Shown: positions 43,949-53,653, counted from the first letter of the stretch. The stretch: 64,000 nucleotides of DNA from Microtetraspora glauca (GCA_000721275.1 JOFO01000020.1:1-64000); one strand, 5' to 3'. Numbers and translations are program-made. Notes: generated by a model not told the origin, from the letters alone.

Positions 43949-45586
43949 ATGACTGCCACCCTCGTCGCCAAGGACCTCGCCGCCGGCCACGGCGAGCGCA
44001 CCCTCTTCGCCGGCCTCGACCTCGTCGTCGCCCCCGGCGACGTCATCGGCCTCGTCGGCGTCAACGGCGCCGGCAAGTCCAGCCTGCTGCGGCTGCTCGC
44101 CGGGCTCGACACCCCCGAGGAGGGCGAGGTCCGGCTCTCCCCGCCGACCGCGACCGTCGGCCACCTCCCGCAGGAGCCCGAGCGGCGCCCCGGGGAGACC
44201 GTCCGAGAGTTCCTGGCCCGCCGCACCGGCGTCGCCGCCGCCCAGACCGCCATGGACGAGGCCACCCAGGGCCTCGTCGACGGCACCCCCGGCGCCGACG
44301 ACGCGTACGCCACCGCCCTGGAGCGCTGGCTGGACCTCGGCGGCGCCGACCTCGACGAGCGCGCCGAGGAGGTCGCCGCCTCCCTCGGCCTCACCGTCGG
44401 CCTCGACCAGCCCATGACCGGCCTCTCCGGCGGCCAGGCCGCCCGCGCCGGCCTCGCCTCCCTCCTCCTCTCCCGCTACGACGTCTTCCTCCTCGACGAG
44501 CCGACCAACGACCTCGACCTGGACGGCCTGGAGCGCCTGGAGACCTTCGTGCAGGGCCTGCGGGCCGGCACCGTCGTCGTCAGCCACGACCGCGAGTTCC
44601 TCACCCGCACCGTCACCAAGGTCCTCGAACTCGACCTCGCCCAGCAGCGGATCACCCTCTACGGCGGCGGCTACGACGCGTACCTGGAGGAGCGGGCCAC
44701 CGCCCGCCGGCACGCCCGCGAGGAGTACGAGGAGTACGCCGACAAGAAGTCCGCCCTGGAGAGCCGCGCGCTCATGCAGCGCAACTGGATGGACAAGGGC
44801 GTCCGCAACGCCCGCCGCAAGGCGACCGACAACGACAAGATCGGCCGCAAGCTGCGCGGCGAGGCCAGCGAGAAGCAGGCCGCCAAGGCCCGCCAGACCC
44901 AGCGCATGATCGAACGCCTCGACGTCGTCGAGGAACCCCGCAAGGAGTGGGAGCTGCGGATGGAGATCGCCGCCGCGCCCCGCTCCGGCGCCGTCGTCGC
45001 CACCCTCCGCGACGCCGCCGTCCGCCGCGGCGACTTCTCCTTCGGGCCCGTCTCCCTCCAGATCGACTGGGCCGACCGGGTCGCCGTCACCGGCGCCAAC
45101 GGCGCCGGCAAGTCCACCCTGCTCGCCGCCCTCCTCGGCCGCCTCCCGCTCGACTCCGGCCACGCCGCCCTCGGCTCCGGCGTCGTCGTCGGCGAGGTCG
45201 ACCAGGCCCGCAAGCTCTTCCACGGCACCGAGACGCTCCTCGACGCGTTCTGCGCCGCCGTCCCCGACACCGAACCGGCCGACGTCCGCACCCTGCTCGC
45301 CAAGTTCGGCCTCAGGGCCGACCACGTGCTGCGCCCGGCCACCACCCTCTCGCCCGGCGAACGCACCCGCGCCGCGCTGGCCCTCCTCCAGGGCAGGGGC
45401 GTCAACCTCCTCGTCCTCGACGAGCCGACCAACCACCTCGACCTGCCCGCCATCGAGCAGCTGGAGTCCGCCCTCGACGCCTACGAGGGCACCCTCCTCC
45501 TGGTCACCCACGACCGCCGCATGCTCGACGCGATCCGCGTGAACCGCCGCGTCGAGGTCGCCGACGGCAAGGTCACCGAACTCTGA
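43949..45586 (+). CDS. ABC-F family ATPase (second copy)
   Basis: A 545-residue protein with two ABC domains: Walker A GVNGAGKSSLL (about residues 37-47) and GANGAGKSTLL, and Walker B FLLDEPTNDLDL and LVLDEPTNHLDL. A long basic linker (HAREEYEEYADKKSALESRALMQRNWMDKGVRNARRKATD, quoted in part as EEYADKKSALESRALM) sits between. It resembles the Streptomyces housekeeping ABC-F proteins that assist translation. GAGG precedes the ATG at 43949. A HEAT-repeat protein follows. Confidence 0.93.
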   Translation: MTATLVAKDLAAGHGERTLFAGLDLVVAPGDVIGLVGVNGAGKSSLLRLLAGLDTPEEGEVRLSPPTATVGHLPQEPERRPGETVREFLARRTGVAAAQTAMDEATQGLVDGTPGADDAYATALERWLDLGGADLDERAEEVAASLGLTVGLDQPMTGLSGGQAARAGLASLLLSRYDVFLLDEPTNDLDLDGLERLETFVQGLRAGTVVVSHDREFLTRTVTKVLELDLAQQRITLYGGGYDAYLEERATARRHAREEYEEYADKKSALESRALMQRNWMDKGVRNARRKATDNDKIGRKLRGEASEKQAAKARQTQRMIERLDVVEEPRKEWELRMEIAAAPRSGAVVATLRDAAVRRGDFSFGPVSLQIDWADRVAVTGANGAGKSTLLAALLGRLPLDSGHAALGSGVVVGEVDQARKLFHGTETLLDAFCAAVPDTEPADVRTLLAKFGLRADHVLRPATTLSPGERTRAALALLQGRGVNLLVLDEPTNHLDLPAIEQLESALDAYEGTLLLVTHDRRMLDAIRVNRRVEVADGKVTEL

Positions 45587-45641
45587 CGACACCCCGCACG
45601 ACCGCCCCCGCCCGCGCGGGCGGCGCATTCCAGGAGGCACC

Positions 45642-46046
45642 ATGACCGACGACAGCGTGACCCGGCTCCTCGCGATGCTGGACGACCTCGACGCGGACGT
45701 CGACGCCACCATCGACCTCGCCGACGAGATCGCCGCCGGCGGCGACCGGGCGCTGCTGCCGCGCCTGGAGTCCGAGCTCGACCGGGCCGTCGCCGACCGC
45801 AACGGCTACGCCCGCGAACTCCTCGGCGGCGTGATCGCCGCCCTCGGCGGCCCCACCTCCCTGCCGGTCCTGGTCCGCGCCTCGGCCGCCGACCTCGGCG
45901 ACGACCAGGACGGGCTCGCGACGGAGATCGTCGGCCTGGTCCAGGACGACCCGAAGACCGCCGAGCGGGTCCTGCGCCCCCTCACCGAGGACGACGACCT
46001 CACCGTCGCCCACCGGGCCGACTGGGCGCTGCGCTTCCTGCCGTAG
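45642..46046 (+). CDS. Acidic HEAT-like repeat protein
   Basis: A 134-residue acidic, all-helical protein with repeating Leu/Ala helices (RLLAMLDDLDADVDATIDLADEI...LLGGVIAALGGPTSLPVLVRA), consistent with HEAT or PBS-lyase-like repeats. It has no catalytic motif and is probably a protein-binding scaffold. It lies 56 bases after the ABC-F gene (GGAGG before the ATG), likely in the same transcript. Confidence 0.72.
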   Translation: MTDDSVTRLLAMLDDLDADVDATIDLADEIAAGGDRALLPRLESELDRAVADRNGYARELLGGVIAALGGPTSLPVLVRASAADLGDDQDGLATEIVGLVQDDPKTAERVLRPLTEDDDLTVAHRADWALRFLP

Positions 46047-46056
46047 CCGCGACCGC

Positions 46057-46099
46057 CCGGGGCCCGGCGGAGCGGCGACACCGCTCCGCCGGGCCCCGG
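46057..46099. terminator. Bidirectional terminator hairpin between convergent genes
   Basis: A perfect 19-base inverted repeat (46057-46075 with 46081-46099, loop CGACA) fills the gap between the HEAT-repeat gene and tex. Confidence 0.85.
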
Positions 46100-46106
46100 C
46101 GCGTGG

Positions 46107-48485
46107 TCAGCGGCGCTTGCCGCCGCCCTCGCCGAGCAGGCCCGCCTTGCGGAGGGCGTCCGCCATCGCGCTGTTCGCGGGCGCGGCGGCCTGGCCGCGC
46201 GACGGCCCCTGCCCCTGGCCCTGGCCCTGGCCGCGCGCCTGGCCGCGGTGCTGCCCCTGCCGCTGCTGGGGCGGGCGCCCGCCGCGCTCGCGCCGGGGCG
46301 CCGCGTCCTGCGCGCCGGCCTCGTCGTCCAGCCGCAGCGTCAGCGAGATCCGCTTGCGCGGGATGTCGACGTCGAGCACCTTCACCTTCACCACGTCGCC
46401 CGGCTTCACCACGTCCCGCGGGTCCTTGACGAAGGTCTTCGACATCGCCGAGACGTGCACGAGCCCGTCCTGGTGCACGCCGACGTCCACGAACGCGCCG
46501 AACGCCGCCACGTTCGTCACCACGCCCTCCAGGACCATCCCCGGCGCCAGGTCGCCGATCTTCTCGACGCCCTCCTTGAAGGTGGCCGTGCGGAACGCCG
46601 GCCGCGGGTCGCGGCCCGGCTTCTCCAGCTCGCGCAGGATGTCGGTGACCGTCGGCAGACCGAAGGTCTCGTCGACGAAGTCGGCCGGGCGCAGCGACCG
46701 CAGCGTCCCCGTGTCGCCGATCAGCGCGGCGACCTCGCCGCCCGTCGTCTTCGCCATCCGCCGCACCACCGGGTACGCCTCCGGGTGCACCGCCGACGCG
46801 TCCAGCGGGTCGTCGCCGCCGCGGATCCGCAGGAAGCCCGCGCACTGCTCGTACGCCTTCGGGCCGAGCCGGGCCACGTCCTTCAGCGCCTTGCGGGAGC
46901 GGAACGGGCCGTTCGCGTCGCGGTGCGCGACGATGTTCTCGGCGAGCCCGGAGCTGATTCCGGAGACCCGCGAAAGCAGCGGCGCGGAAGCGGTGTTGAC
47001 GTCCACGCCGACACCGTTCACACAGTCCTCGACGACCGCGTCGAGCGAGCGCGACAGCTTCGTCTCGGAGAGGTCGTGCTGGTACTGGCCGACGCCGATC
47101 GACTTCGGGTCGATCTTCACCAGCTCGGCGAGCGGGTCCTGGAGGCGGCGGGCGATCGACACCGCGCCGCGCAACGACACGTCCAGATCGGGGAGTTCCT
47201 GCGAGGCGAAGGCGGAGGCCGAGTAGACCGAGGCGCCGGCCTCCGACACCATCACCTTCGTCAGGTTCAACTCGGGGTGCTTCGCGAGGAGTTCGGCCGC
47301 CAGCTTGTCCGTCTCGCGGGACGCGGTGCCGTTGCCGATGGCGACCAGCTCGACCGCGTGCTCCTTCGCGAGCCGCGCCAGCTTCGCCAGCGACTCGTCC
47401 CAGCGGTTGGCCGGGACGTGCGGGTGGATCGTGTCGGTGGCGACGACCTTGCCGGTCGCGTCGACCACCGCCACCTTCACACCGGTACGGAAGCCGGGGT
47501 CGAGGCCCAGCGTCGCCCGGGTGCCCGCCGGGGCGGCCAGCAGCAGATCCCGCAGGTTCGCCGCGAAGACCCGGACGGCCTCGTCCTCGGCGGCCGTCCG
47601 CAGCCGCAGCCGCAGGTCGATCCCGAGGTGCGTCAGGATCCGGGTGCGCCAGGCCCAGCGGACCGTGTCCTGGAGCCACTTGTCGCCGGGGCGCCCCCGG
47701 TCGGCGATCCCGAAGCGGGCCGCCACGACCGGCTCGTACGACGACGGCCCGTCGGTGGGCTCCTCCGGCTCCAGCTCCAGGCTGAGCACGTCCTCCTTCT
47801 CGCCGCGCAGCATCGCGAGGACCCGGTGCGAGGGGAGCGCGGTGAAGGGCTCGGCGAAGTCGAAGTAGTCGGCGAACTTCGCTCCGTCCTGCTCCTTGCC
47901 CTCGCGCACCTTCGCCACGAGCCGGCCCCGGCTCCACATCCGCTCGCGCAGCTCGCCGATGAGGTCGGCGTCCTCGGAGAACTTCTCGGTGAGGATCGCC
48001 CGCGCGCCCTCCAGGGCCGCGGTGGCGTCGGCGACGCCCTTGTCCGCGTCCACGAACGCCGCCGCCGCGGCGGCCGGCTCCACCGACGGGTCGGCCAGCA
48101 GCCCCTCCGCCAGCGGCGCCAGCCCGGCCTCGCGGGCGATCTGCGCCTTGGTCCGCCGCTTCGGCTTGAACGGCAGGTAGATGTCCTCCAGCCGGGCCTT
48201 GGTGTCGGCGCCCAGGATCCGGGCCTCCAGCTCCTCCGTGAGCTTGCCCTGCTCGCGCACCGAGTCGAGGACGGCGGTCCGCCGGTCCTCCAGCTCCCGC
48301 AGGTAGCGCAGCCGCTCCTCCAGGGTGCGCAGCTGCGCGTCGTCGAGCATCTCGGTCGCTTCCTTGCGGTAGCGCGCGATGAACGGCACGGTGGAGCCGC
48401 CGTCGAGCAGCTCGACCGCCGCCCTCACCTGTCGCTCGCGTACGCCGAGCTCCTCGGCGATCCTTGCTTCGATGGACGTCGTCAC
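46107..48485 (-). CDS. tex: Tex-family transcription accessory / RNA-binding protein
   Basis: A 792-residue Tex protein. The N-terminal helical domain starts TTSIEARIAEELGVRERQVRAAVELLDGG (key part RQVRAAVELLDGG). A YqgF-type RNase H-like fold follows (GLDPGFRTGVKVAVVD), then helix-hairpin-helix segments (NTASAPLLSRVSGI), and an S1 RNA-binding domain at about residues 648-720. A Gln/Gly/Arg-rich tail (GQGQGQGQGPSRGQ) follows, unusual for the family. GTG start at 48485. Tex aids transcription of stress and virulence genes in other bacteria. Confidence 0.95.
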   Translation of the reverse strand: MTTSIEARIAEELGVRERQVRAAVELLDGGSTVPFIARYRKEATEMLDDAQLRTLEERLRYLRELEDRRTAVLDSVREQGKLTEELEARILGADTKARLEDIYLPFKPKRRTKAQIAREAGLAPLAEGLLADPSVEPAAAAAAFVDADKGVADATAALEGARAILTEKFSEDADLIGELRERMWSRGRLVAKVREGKEQDGAKFADYFDFAEPFTALPSHRVLAMLRGEKEDVLSLELEPEEPTDGPSSYEPVVAARFGIADRGRPGDKWLQDTVRWAWRTRILTHLGIDLRLRLRTAAEDEAVRVFAANLRDLLLAAPAGTRATLGLDPGFRTGVKVAVVDATGKVVATDTIHPHVPANRWDESLAKLARLAKEHAVELVAIGNGTASRETDKLAAELLAKHPELNLTKVMVSEAGASVYSASAFASQELPDLDVSLRGAVSIARRLQDPLAELVKIDPKSIGVGQYQHDLSETKLSRSLDAVVEDCVNGVGVDVNTASAPLLSRVSGISSGLAENIVAHRDANGPFRSRKALKDVARLGPKAYEQCAGFLRIRGGDDPLDASAVHPEAYPVVRRMAKTTGGEVAALIGDTGTLRSLRPADFVDETFGLPTVTDILRELEKPGRDPRPAFRTATFKEGVEKIGDLAPGMVLEGVVTNVAAFGAFVDVGVHQDGLVHVSAMSKTFVKDPRDVVKPGDVVKVKVLDVDIPRKRISLTLRLDDEAGAQDAAPRRERGGRPPQQRQGQHRGQARGQGQGQGQGPSRGQAAAPANSAMADALRKAGLLGEGGGKRR

Positions 48486-48598
48486 GGTGTCCCGACTCGC
48501 CTTCTCGTGCCTGCTGCTTGCGAGTGCATTGTGCCGGGTCGGTCACCCGTACGCGGCAACCGACCCGTCCCCCCGCGCGCCGCGCGGCTCCCGGGGCC

Positions 48599-49465
48599 TC
48601 AGCCCTTGCCGACGAGGTCCGCGGGGAAGGCGCCCGCGCCGGCGGCGGCGACCAGGAAGCCGCGGCCCAGCTCGGTCAGCCGCTCGACGCCGGCCGCGCC
48701 GAGGTGCGCGTACGGGGCGGCGTCCAGGCGGTCCGTGGTCTCCTCCAGCTCCTCCCGCAGCCGGACGCCGGACTCCGTCAGCTCGCCGTCCGCGTCGAGG
48801 AGGCCGCGCCCGCGCAGCCGCTCCCGGGCGGCCTCCCAGTCGGCGCGGCTCCAGCCCCGGCTGCCGAGCACCCAGCGCGGGGACATGCCCTTGCCGGTGG
48901 CGGTGTGGGAGACCAGCGCCTCGACCGGGTCCAGGCCGGCGGCGAGCAGGGCCGTCAGGTGGCCGTCGCCGCGGTGCTCGCGCAGCAGGGTCGCCGCGTG
49001 CCAGTAGGCGAGGTGCGGCTCCTCCGGGACCGGCAGGTCGGCGTTGGCGGAGTACAGCGGGCGGGCGTGCCGGGTGCACGCCTCGGCGGCCCGCAGCGCG
49101 AGCCCGGCCGCCTCGGCCATCTCCGGGGAGGCGACCGCCTCCTCGCCGAGCAGCCGGCGGAGGGTGGCGTCGACGGCCCGCAGCCGGGCGTCGAGCACGG
49201 CGGCGGGGGAGGCGGTCTCCCACACGGCGGGCAGGTGCCGGGCCAGCAGCTCGTGGCGGTAGCTGTAGAAGGTCGCGGCGACGGTGCCGGCGCCCACGGC
49301 GCCGAGCGGGGCGCTGCGGGCGGCGAGCCGCATCGCCGCCGGGTCGGCGAGGCCGAGGGCCCCGAGCTCCCGGTCCAGGTCGGGGGAGAAGTACAGCGTC
49401 GAGTGCAGCGGGTTCAGGGCGTTGTGGCAGCGGCGCCCGGCCCGCGGCGGCAGCGAGGTCGTCAT
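48599..49465 (-). CDS. SCO6745-family protein of unknown function
   Basis: A 288-residue helical protein of a family found in actinobacteria (opening AGRRCHNALNPLHSTLYFSPD). The C-terminal region (SRADWEAARERLRGRGLLDADGELTESG) has the shape of a MarR-like winged helix. No ligand or target is known. It lies between tex and an enoyl-CoA hydratase, both on the same strand. Confidence 0.75.
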   Translation of the reverse strand: MTTSLPPRAGRRCHNALNPLHSTLYFSPDLDRELGALGLADPAAMRLAARSAPLGAVGAGTVAATFYSYRHELLARHLPAVWETASPAAVLDARLRAVDATLRRLLGEEAVASPEMAEAAGLALRAAEACTRHARPLYSANADLPVPEEPHLAYWHAATLLREHRGDGHLTALLAAGLDPVEALVSHTATGKGMSPRWVLGSRGWSRADWEAARERLRGRGLLDADGELTESGVRLREELEETTDRLDAAPYAHLGAAGVERLTELGRGFLVAAAGAGAFPADLVGKG

Positions 49466-49547
49466 GGCACCGAACCTAACCGACTGCTTGGTACGGAGGG
49501 AACGCCCCGCGGCCCCCGAACCGCACCGCGCAGGGGAAGGGGCGTCC

Positions 49548-50300
49548 TCACCGTCCGTACGTGAAGCGGGGCGCCCGGCGCTCCAGGAAGGCGGCCACGC
49601 CCTCCGCGGTGTCGCCGCTGCCGCGCGCCTCGGCGGCCCAGTGGGCGTCCCGGTCGCGCCGGCCGTCGGCGAACTCCTTCGCCGCGGCCTGGGTGAGCAG
49701 CGAGCGGGAGGCGAGCACCCGGCAGAACGCGTCGACGCGCTTCGCCAGCTCCTCCGCCGGGTGCACCTCGTCCACCAGGCCGGTCCGCAGCGCCCGTTCG
49801 GCGTCGATCAGCTCGCCGGAGAAAAGCAGGTACTTGGCGGCGGCCGGGCCGACCAGGGCGGTGAGCCGCCGGGTGGAGGAGGACGGGTAGACGATGCCGA
49901 GCTTCGCCGGGGTGATCCCGAAGAGGGCGTCCTCCGCCGCGAACCGCAGGTCGCAGGCGGCGGCGAGCTGGCTGCCGCCGCCGACGCAGTAGCCGCGTAC
50001 GGCGGCCAGGGTCGGCTTCGGGAAGGCCGCCAGCGCCTCCTCGGCGCGGACCGCCAGCGCCTGCTGCTCGTCGCCCGGCTCGCGCAGCGCCGAGATGTCG
50101 GCGCCCGCGCAGAAGGTGTCGCCCGCGCCGGTGAGGACCAGCGCCCGGACCGCCGGGTCGGCGGCGAGGCGGTCGAGGACGGCGGGCAGCGCCCGCCACA
50201 TCCCGGCGGTCATGGCGTTGCGCTTGGCCGGGTGGTCGATGACGAGGGTCGCGACCCCGTCGGTGACGCGGTCGGTGAGGCGGGGCTCCACGGTCTCCAT
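49548..50300 (-). CDS. Enoyl-CoA hydratase/isomerase family protein
   Basis: A 250-residue crotonase. The oxyanion-hole regions are FCAGADISALRE (about residues 64-75) and RGYCVGGGSQLAAACDLRFA. The acidic catalytic region FGITPAKLGIVYPSS has no Glu at the position used by classical hydratases, so an isomerase, decarboxylase or hydrolase is also possible. ATG at 50300. Confidence 0.9.
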   Translation of the reverse strand: METVEPRLTDRVTDGVATLVIDHPAKRNAMTAGMWRALPAVLDRLAADPAVRALVLTGAGDTFCAGADISALREPGDEQQALAVRAEEALAAFPKPTLAAVRGYCVGGGSQLAAACDLRFAAEDALFGITPAKLGIVYPSSSTRRLTALVGPAAAKYLLFSGELIDAERALRTGLVDEVHPAEELAKRVDAFCRVLASRSLLTQAAAKEFADGRRDRDAHWAAEARGSGDTAEGVAAFLERRAPRFTYGR

Positions 50301-50372
50301 GGGCCGGATGCTATCCAGCGGTCCCGACCGTACGATCGGGAAGGGGTCGTCAGGCAGCCGCGAGGAGGCACG

Positions 50373-51050
50373 ATGACCGGGAAGTCCGGGGACGAGGCGT
50401 ACGACCCCGTCCAGGAGATGGCCCGCGAGGGCAGGAAGCTGGGCCGGAGCTTCGGCTGGCTGGCCGCGCTCGGCGTGATCCTCGTGCTCTGCGGGATCGT
50501 CGGCCTGGTCTACACCGGGCTCGCCACCCTGACCTCCATGTGGCTCTTCGGCTGGCTGCTGCTGATCGGCGGCCTGGTCGGGCTGCTCCAGGCGTACTCG
50601 TCGCGGGGCACGAGCTACTTCTGGCTGGCGGCGGTGGTCGCGGCGGTGAACCTGGCGGCCGGGTGCGTGGTGCTGCGCCACCCGGAGGGCACGGCCGAGG
50701 CGCTGACCATGTTCGCCGCGCTGCTGTTCCTCACCGGCGGCGTGTTCCGGCTGGTCGGCAGCGTGGTGGTGCGCGGCCCGCAGTTCGGCTGGACGCTGCT
50801 CCAGGGCGCGTTCGGGGTGCTGCTGGGCGTGCTGGTGCTCTTCGACTGGCCGGACAGCAGCCGGTACGTCATCGGCTGCTTCTTCTCGCTCGCGCTGCTC
50901 TTCGACGGGCTCGGGCTGGTCGCGATCGGCGTCGGCGGCCGGCGGATCGTCGGCATGGTCACCCCGCGACCGGACCGGGACACGGAACCGGCCACCCCGC
51001 CGCCCCCGGAGACGCCTCCCGGAAACGCACAAGACCAGTCGCCCTACTGA
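50373..51050 (+). CDS. HdeD-family (DUF308) membrane protein
   Basis: A 225-residue protein with six hydrophobic helices between about residues 28 and 185 (opening helix WLAALGVILVLCGIVGLVYTG; GWLLLIGGLVGLLQAY follows). The C-terminus is a Pro/Thr-rich cytosolic tail. In enterobacteria HdeD is linked to acid resistance; here the role is unknown. GAGGAGG precedes the ATG at 50373. Confidence 0.9.
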   Translation: MTGKSGDEAYDPVQEMAREGRKLGRSFGWLAALGVILVLCGIVGLVYTGLATLTSMWLFGWLLLIGGLVGLLQAYSSRGTSYFWLAAVVAAVNLAAGCVVLRHPEGTAEALTMFAALLFLTGGVFRLVGSVVVRGPQFGWTLLQGAFGVLLGVLVLFDWPDSSRYVIGCFFSLALLFDGLGLVAIGVGGRRIVGMVTPRPDRDTEPATPPPPETPPGNAQDQSPY

Positions 51051-51180
51051 CGCGTACATGCGACATCGATCAGAAGGCGGCCGATAGGTGTCGACTTCTG
51101 GTCAGTAGGTCGGGAGACCCCTCGCGATTGCCAAGACTCGAAGCGTGGCGAGAATCGAGCACGAGGGTGGGAACCGGACC

Positions 51181-51699
51181 ATGGAGACCCGCGGAGGTGT
51201 CCCCGCCCGGCCACCGTCCTACGAAGGAGTCTGGCGCTTCACCGCTCCCGCGGTCGACGTCTCCGTCCCCCAGGCCCGGCACGCGGTACGCGACCTGCTG
51301 GCCCGCCAGGGAGTTCCGGTCCACGAGGACATCCGGCACGGGCTGCTGCTGATCGTCTCCGAGCTGGTCACCAACGCCGTGCGGCACGCGGCGCTGCTCT
51401 CCCCGGAGATAGCGGTCGAGGTGGCCATCGGGCCGGAGTGGGTGCGGGTGTCCGTCGAGGACAACCACCCCTACCGGCCCAAGGCCCTGGAGGCGGACTA
51501 CGGCCAGACCGGCGGCCGGGGGCTGCTCCTGGTGAAGGAGATCGCCCTGGAGGCCGGCGGCGCCTGCGACGTCGAGCACACCGCGGGCGGCGGCAAGATC
51601 ATCTGGGCGGCGCTGCCCCTGGCCCCGATGGCACCGGGGCCGGGGACGGCGGCGGACGGCCGGGTCACCAGCCCCCGGACGGACCCGTCAGCTCCCTGA
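51181..51699 (+). CDS. Anti-sigma-factor-type ATP-binding protein (HATPase_c)
   Basis: A 172-residue RsbW-like ATPase. The N-box SELVTNAVRHA and the G-box QTGGRGLLLVKEIA are intact, so ATP binding is expected. I chose the ATG at 51181, preceded by GAGGGTGGG; a GTG at 51145 would extend it. No sigma or anti-anti-sigma gene is near, so its partner is elsewhere. Its 3' end overlaps idi by 35 bases. Confidence 0.88.
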   Translation: METRGGVPARPPSYEGVWRFTAPAVDVSVPQARHAVRDLLARQGVPVHEDIRHGLLLIVSELVTNAVRHAALLSPEIAVEVAIGPEWVRVSVEDNHPYRPKALEADYGQTGGRGLLLVKEIALEAGGACDVEHTAGGGKIIWAALPLAPMAPGPGTAADGRVTSPRTDPSAP

Positions 51700-52297
51700 T
51701 CGCGGGACGCGCCGCGTCGAGCACCGTCAGGAACCAGGCGGAGAACGGCGCGGCGGCGTGCCGCTCGGCCAGCTCGGCGGCGGTGACGAAGGCGTACTCG
51801 CCGATCTCCTCCGGGTCCGGCCGCGGCGTGGCCTGCACCAGGCCGACGAAGAGATGGTTGAACTCCTGCTCCACCAGGCCCGAGGCCGGGTCCGGGTGGT
51901 TGTAGCGGACCGTGCCGGCCTCGCCCATCAGGGACGGGGAGACGCCGAGCTCCTCGAAGGTGCGCCGGGCGGCCGCCGCGAACGGCGCCTCGCCCGGGTA
52001 GGGGTGCCCGCAGCAGGTGTTCGACCACACGCCGGGGGAGTGGTACTTGCCGAGCGCGCGGCGCTGGAGCAGCAGCCGGCCCTCCTCGTCGAAGAGGAAG
52101 ACCGAGAAGGCGCGGTGCAGCTGCCCGGGGGCCTGGTGGGCGGCGAGCTTCTCGGCCGTGCCGATGGTGTTCCCGGCCTCGTCGACCAGTTCCAGCATGA
52201 TCGGCTCCGGGGTGGCGGACGGCTCCGTGCCGTTCGACGAGAGCTTCGACGCAAGCCCCGGCGCGATCTCGGCCGCGGTGCCCTGTGTGGTCGGCAT
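51665..52297 (-). CDS. idi: Isopentenyl-diphosphate delta-isomerase (type I)
   Basis: A 210-residue Nudix-fold isomerase that interconverts IPP and DMAPP, feeding isoprenoid synthesis. The catalytic cysteine is Cys96 in NTCCGHPYPGE; the metal-binding histidines and glutamates are in KYHSPGVWSN and ARRTFEELG; the catalytic glutamate region is GLVEQEFNHLF. The ATG at 52297 follows AAGG. It complements the cis-prenyltransferase and the hopanoid genes in this window. Confidence 0.96.
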   Translation of the reverse strand: MPTTQGTAAEIAPGLASKLSSNGTEPSATPEPIMLELVDEAGNTIGTAEKLAAHQAPGQLHRAFSVFLFDEEGRLLLQRRALGKYHSPGVWSNTCCGHPYPGEAPFAAAARRTFEELGVSPSLMGEAGTVRYNHPDPASGLVEQEFNHLFVGLVQATPRPDPEEIGEYAFVTAAELAERHAAAPFSAWFLTVLDAARPAIRELTGPSGGW

Positions 52298-52399
52298 ACC
52301 CATCCTTCGCTTCGGTCCTCGGCCCCTGGGGGCCACCCCAGTCTGCCGTACAAAACCGGCTTGTCCGCACTTCGGCGGCCGGAGCCCGCCGGGGACGGG

Positions 52400-53653
52400 T
52401 CAGACCCCGAAAGCCGCCGGATACGCGACCGTGCCCGCCGGGACCGGAGCCGAACCGTCCAGGACCAGCGCCATCATCGCCTCGTCCGGAACCTCGAAAG
52501 CTGGCTTGATTCCATATGCGGACGCCCGTGCGAAACCGAACCGGGGGTAGTACTCCGGATGGCCCAGGACGAGCACCAGCCGCTCGCCCGCGAGCCGCGC
52601 CGCGTCGAGCGCCGCCCGGACGACGGCCTGCCCGGCGCCCGTCCGCTGGTGCTCCGGCGCCACCGAGACCGGCGCGAGCGCCGTCGCCGGCGCCCCGCCC
52701 ACCCGGCAGCGGGTGATCAGCGCGTGCGCGGCGACCGAGCCGTCCGGCGCCTCGGCGACCACCGAGAGCCCGGGCAGCCAGGCGTCCGGGTCGGCGCGCA
52801 GGGCGTCGACCAGGTCGGCCTCGTCCGGGCGCCCGAAGGCCGCCGCGACGACCTCCCGGACCGCCGCCCGGTCGCCGTCCCGCTCGGCGCGGACCGGCCA
52901 GCGCGGGTCGGCCGGGCGGAGCACCAGGCCCGCGTAGCCGTAGTCGCCGCCGTGCGCGCGTCGGAGCGCGATCTCGGCCCGCGCCGCCGCCACGGCCTCC
53001 GCCATGCCGGGCACGGAGGTGTCGGCGGCGTCGGCGCGCGCCGCGAGCGGGACGTAGTACTCGTCCCAGTCGGAGTCGGGCTGGAGGAAGGTGCCGAGGA
53101 CGTGGTACCCGGCCGCGACCGCCGCCGCCGAGAGCTCCGCGACCGTACGGAGCGGATAGTGCTCGTCCCAGAAGGCACGGGCCTCCGGGGCGGGCGCCCC
53201 GGTGGTCCACGCGCACTCGGTGAGGACCAGCGTGCCGCCCGGCGCGAGCAGTCGGCGCCACTCGGCGAGCGCCCGGTCGAAGCCGATCACGAAGACCGAG
53301 CTCTCCGCCCAGACCAGGTCGAAGGAGCCGTCGGGATACGGCAGCGCGCCCATGTCGCCGCGTACGGCGCGGACGGAGCCGTCCAGGCCGCGCCCGGCGG
53401 CCGACGCGCGCAGCTCGTCGAGGAACGGCTCGTGGGTGTCGACGGCCGTGACCTCGGCGCCCGCCTCGGCGGCCAGGAGCAGCGCGGAGCGGCCCGGGCC
53501 GCAGCCCAGGTCGAGGACCCGCGGACGCTCCGGGAGCAGGCCGGCGAGCCCGAGGAGACGGCGGGTGGTGGCGTCGGAACCGGGGCCCTGCCGCGGCAGG
53601 CCGTGGTGCAGGGCGAAGAAGGCGTCGTGCAGGAAGGAAGCGTTGTCGGACAA
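52400..53653 (-). CDS. Methyltransferase-GNAT acetyltransferase fusion
   Basis: A 417-residue two-domain protein. Residues about 40-230 are a SAM methyltransferase (VLDLGCGPGRSALLLA, then VDTHEP and LPYPDGSFDLVWAE). Residues about 275-417 are a GNAT acetyltransferase (PVSVAPEHQRTGAGQAVVRAALD, key Q/RxxGxG/A at QRTGAG). Such fusions are rare enough to note and would modify one substrate twice or couple two sensors. A 23-residue mini-ORF lies just upstream on the same strand. Confidence 0.85.
   Translation of the reverse strand: MSDNASFLHDAFFALHHGLPRQGPGSDATTRRLLGLAGLLPERPRVLDLGCGPGRSALLLAAEAGAEVTAVDTHEPFLDELRASAAGRGLDGSVRAVRGDMGALPYPDGSFDLVWAESSVFVIGFDRALAEWRRLLAPGGTLVLTECAWTTGAPAPEARAFWDEHYPLRTVAELSAAAVAAGYHVLGTFLQPDSDWDEYYVPLAARADAADTSVPGMAEAVAAARAEIALRRAHGGDYGYAGLVLRPADPRWPVRAERDGDRAAVREVVAAAFGRPDEADLVDALRADPDAWLPGLSVVAEAPDGSVAAHALITRCRVGGAPATALAPVSVAPEHQRTGAGQAVVRAALDAARLAGERLVLVLGHPEYYPRFGFARASAYGIKPAFEVPDEAMMALVLDGSAPVPAGTVAYPAAFGV

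Noticed and set aside
42038..45802. Very long open frame (over 1200 codons) on the minus strand across the carboxypeptidase and ABC-F genes
   Set aside because: It is the antisense of well-supported genes; Val/Gly/Asp-rich low-complexity sequence with no motifs is typical of reverse-frame shadows in high-GC DNA.
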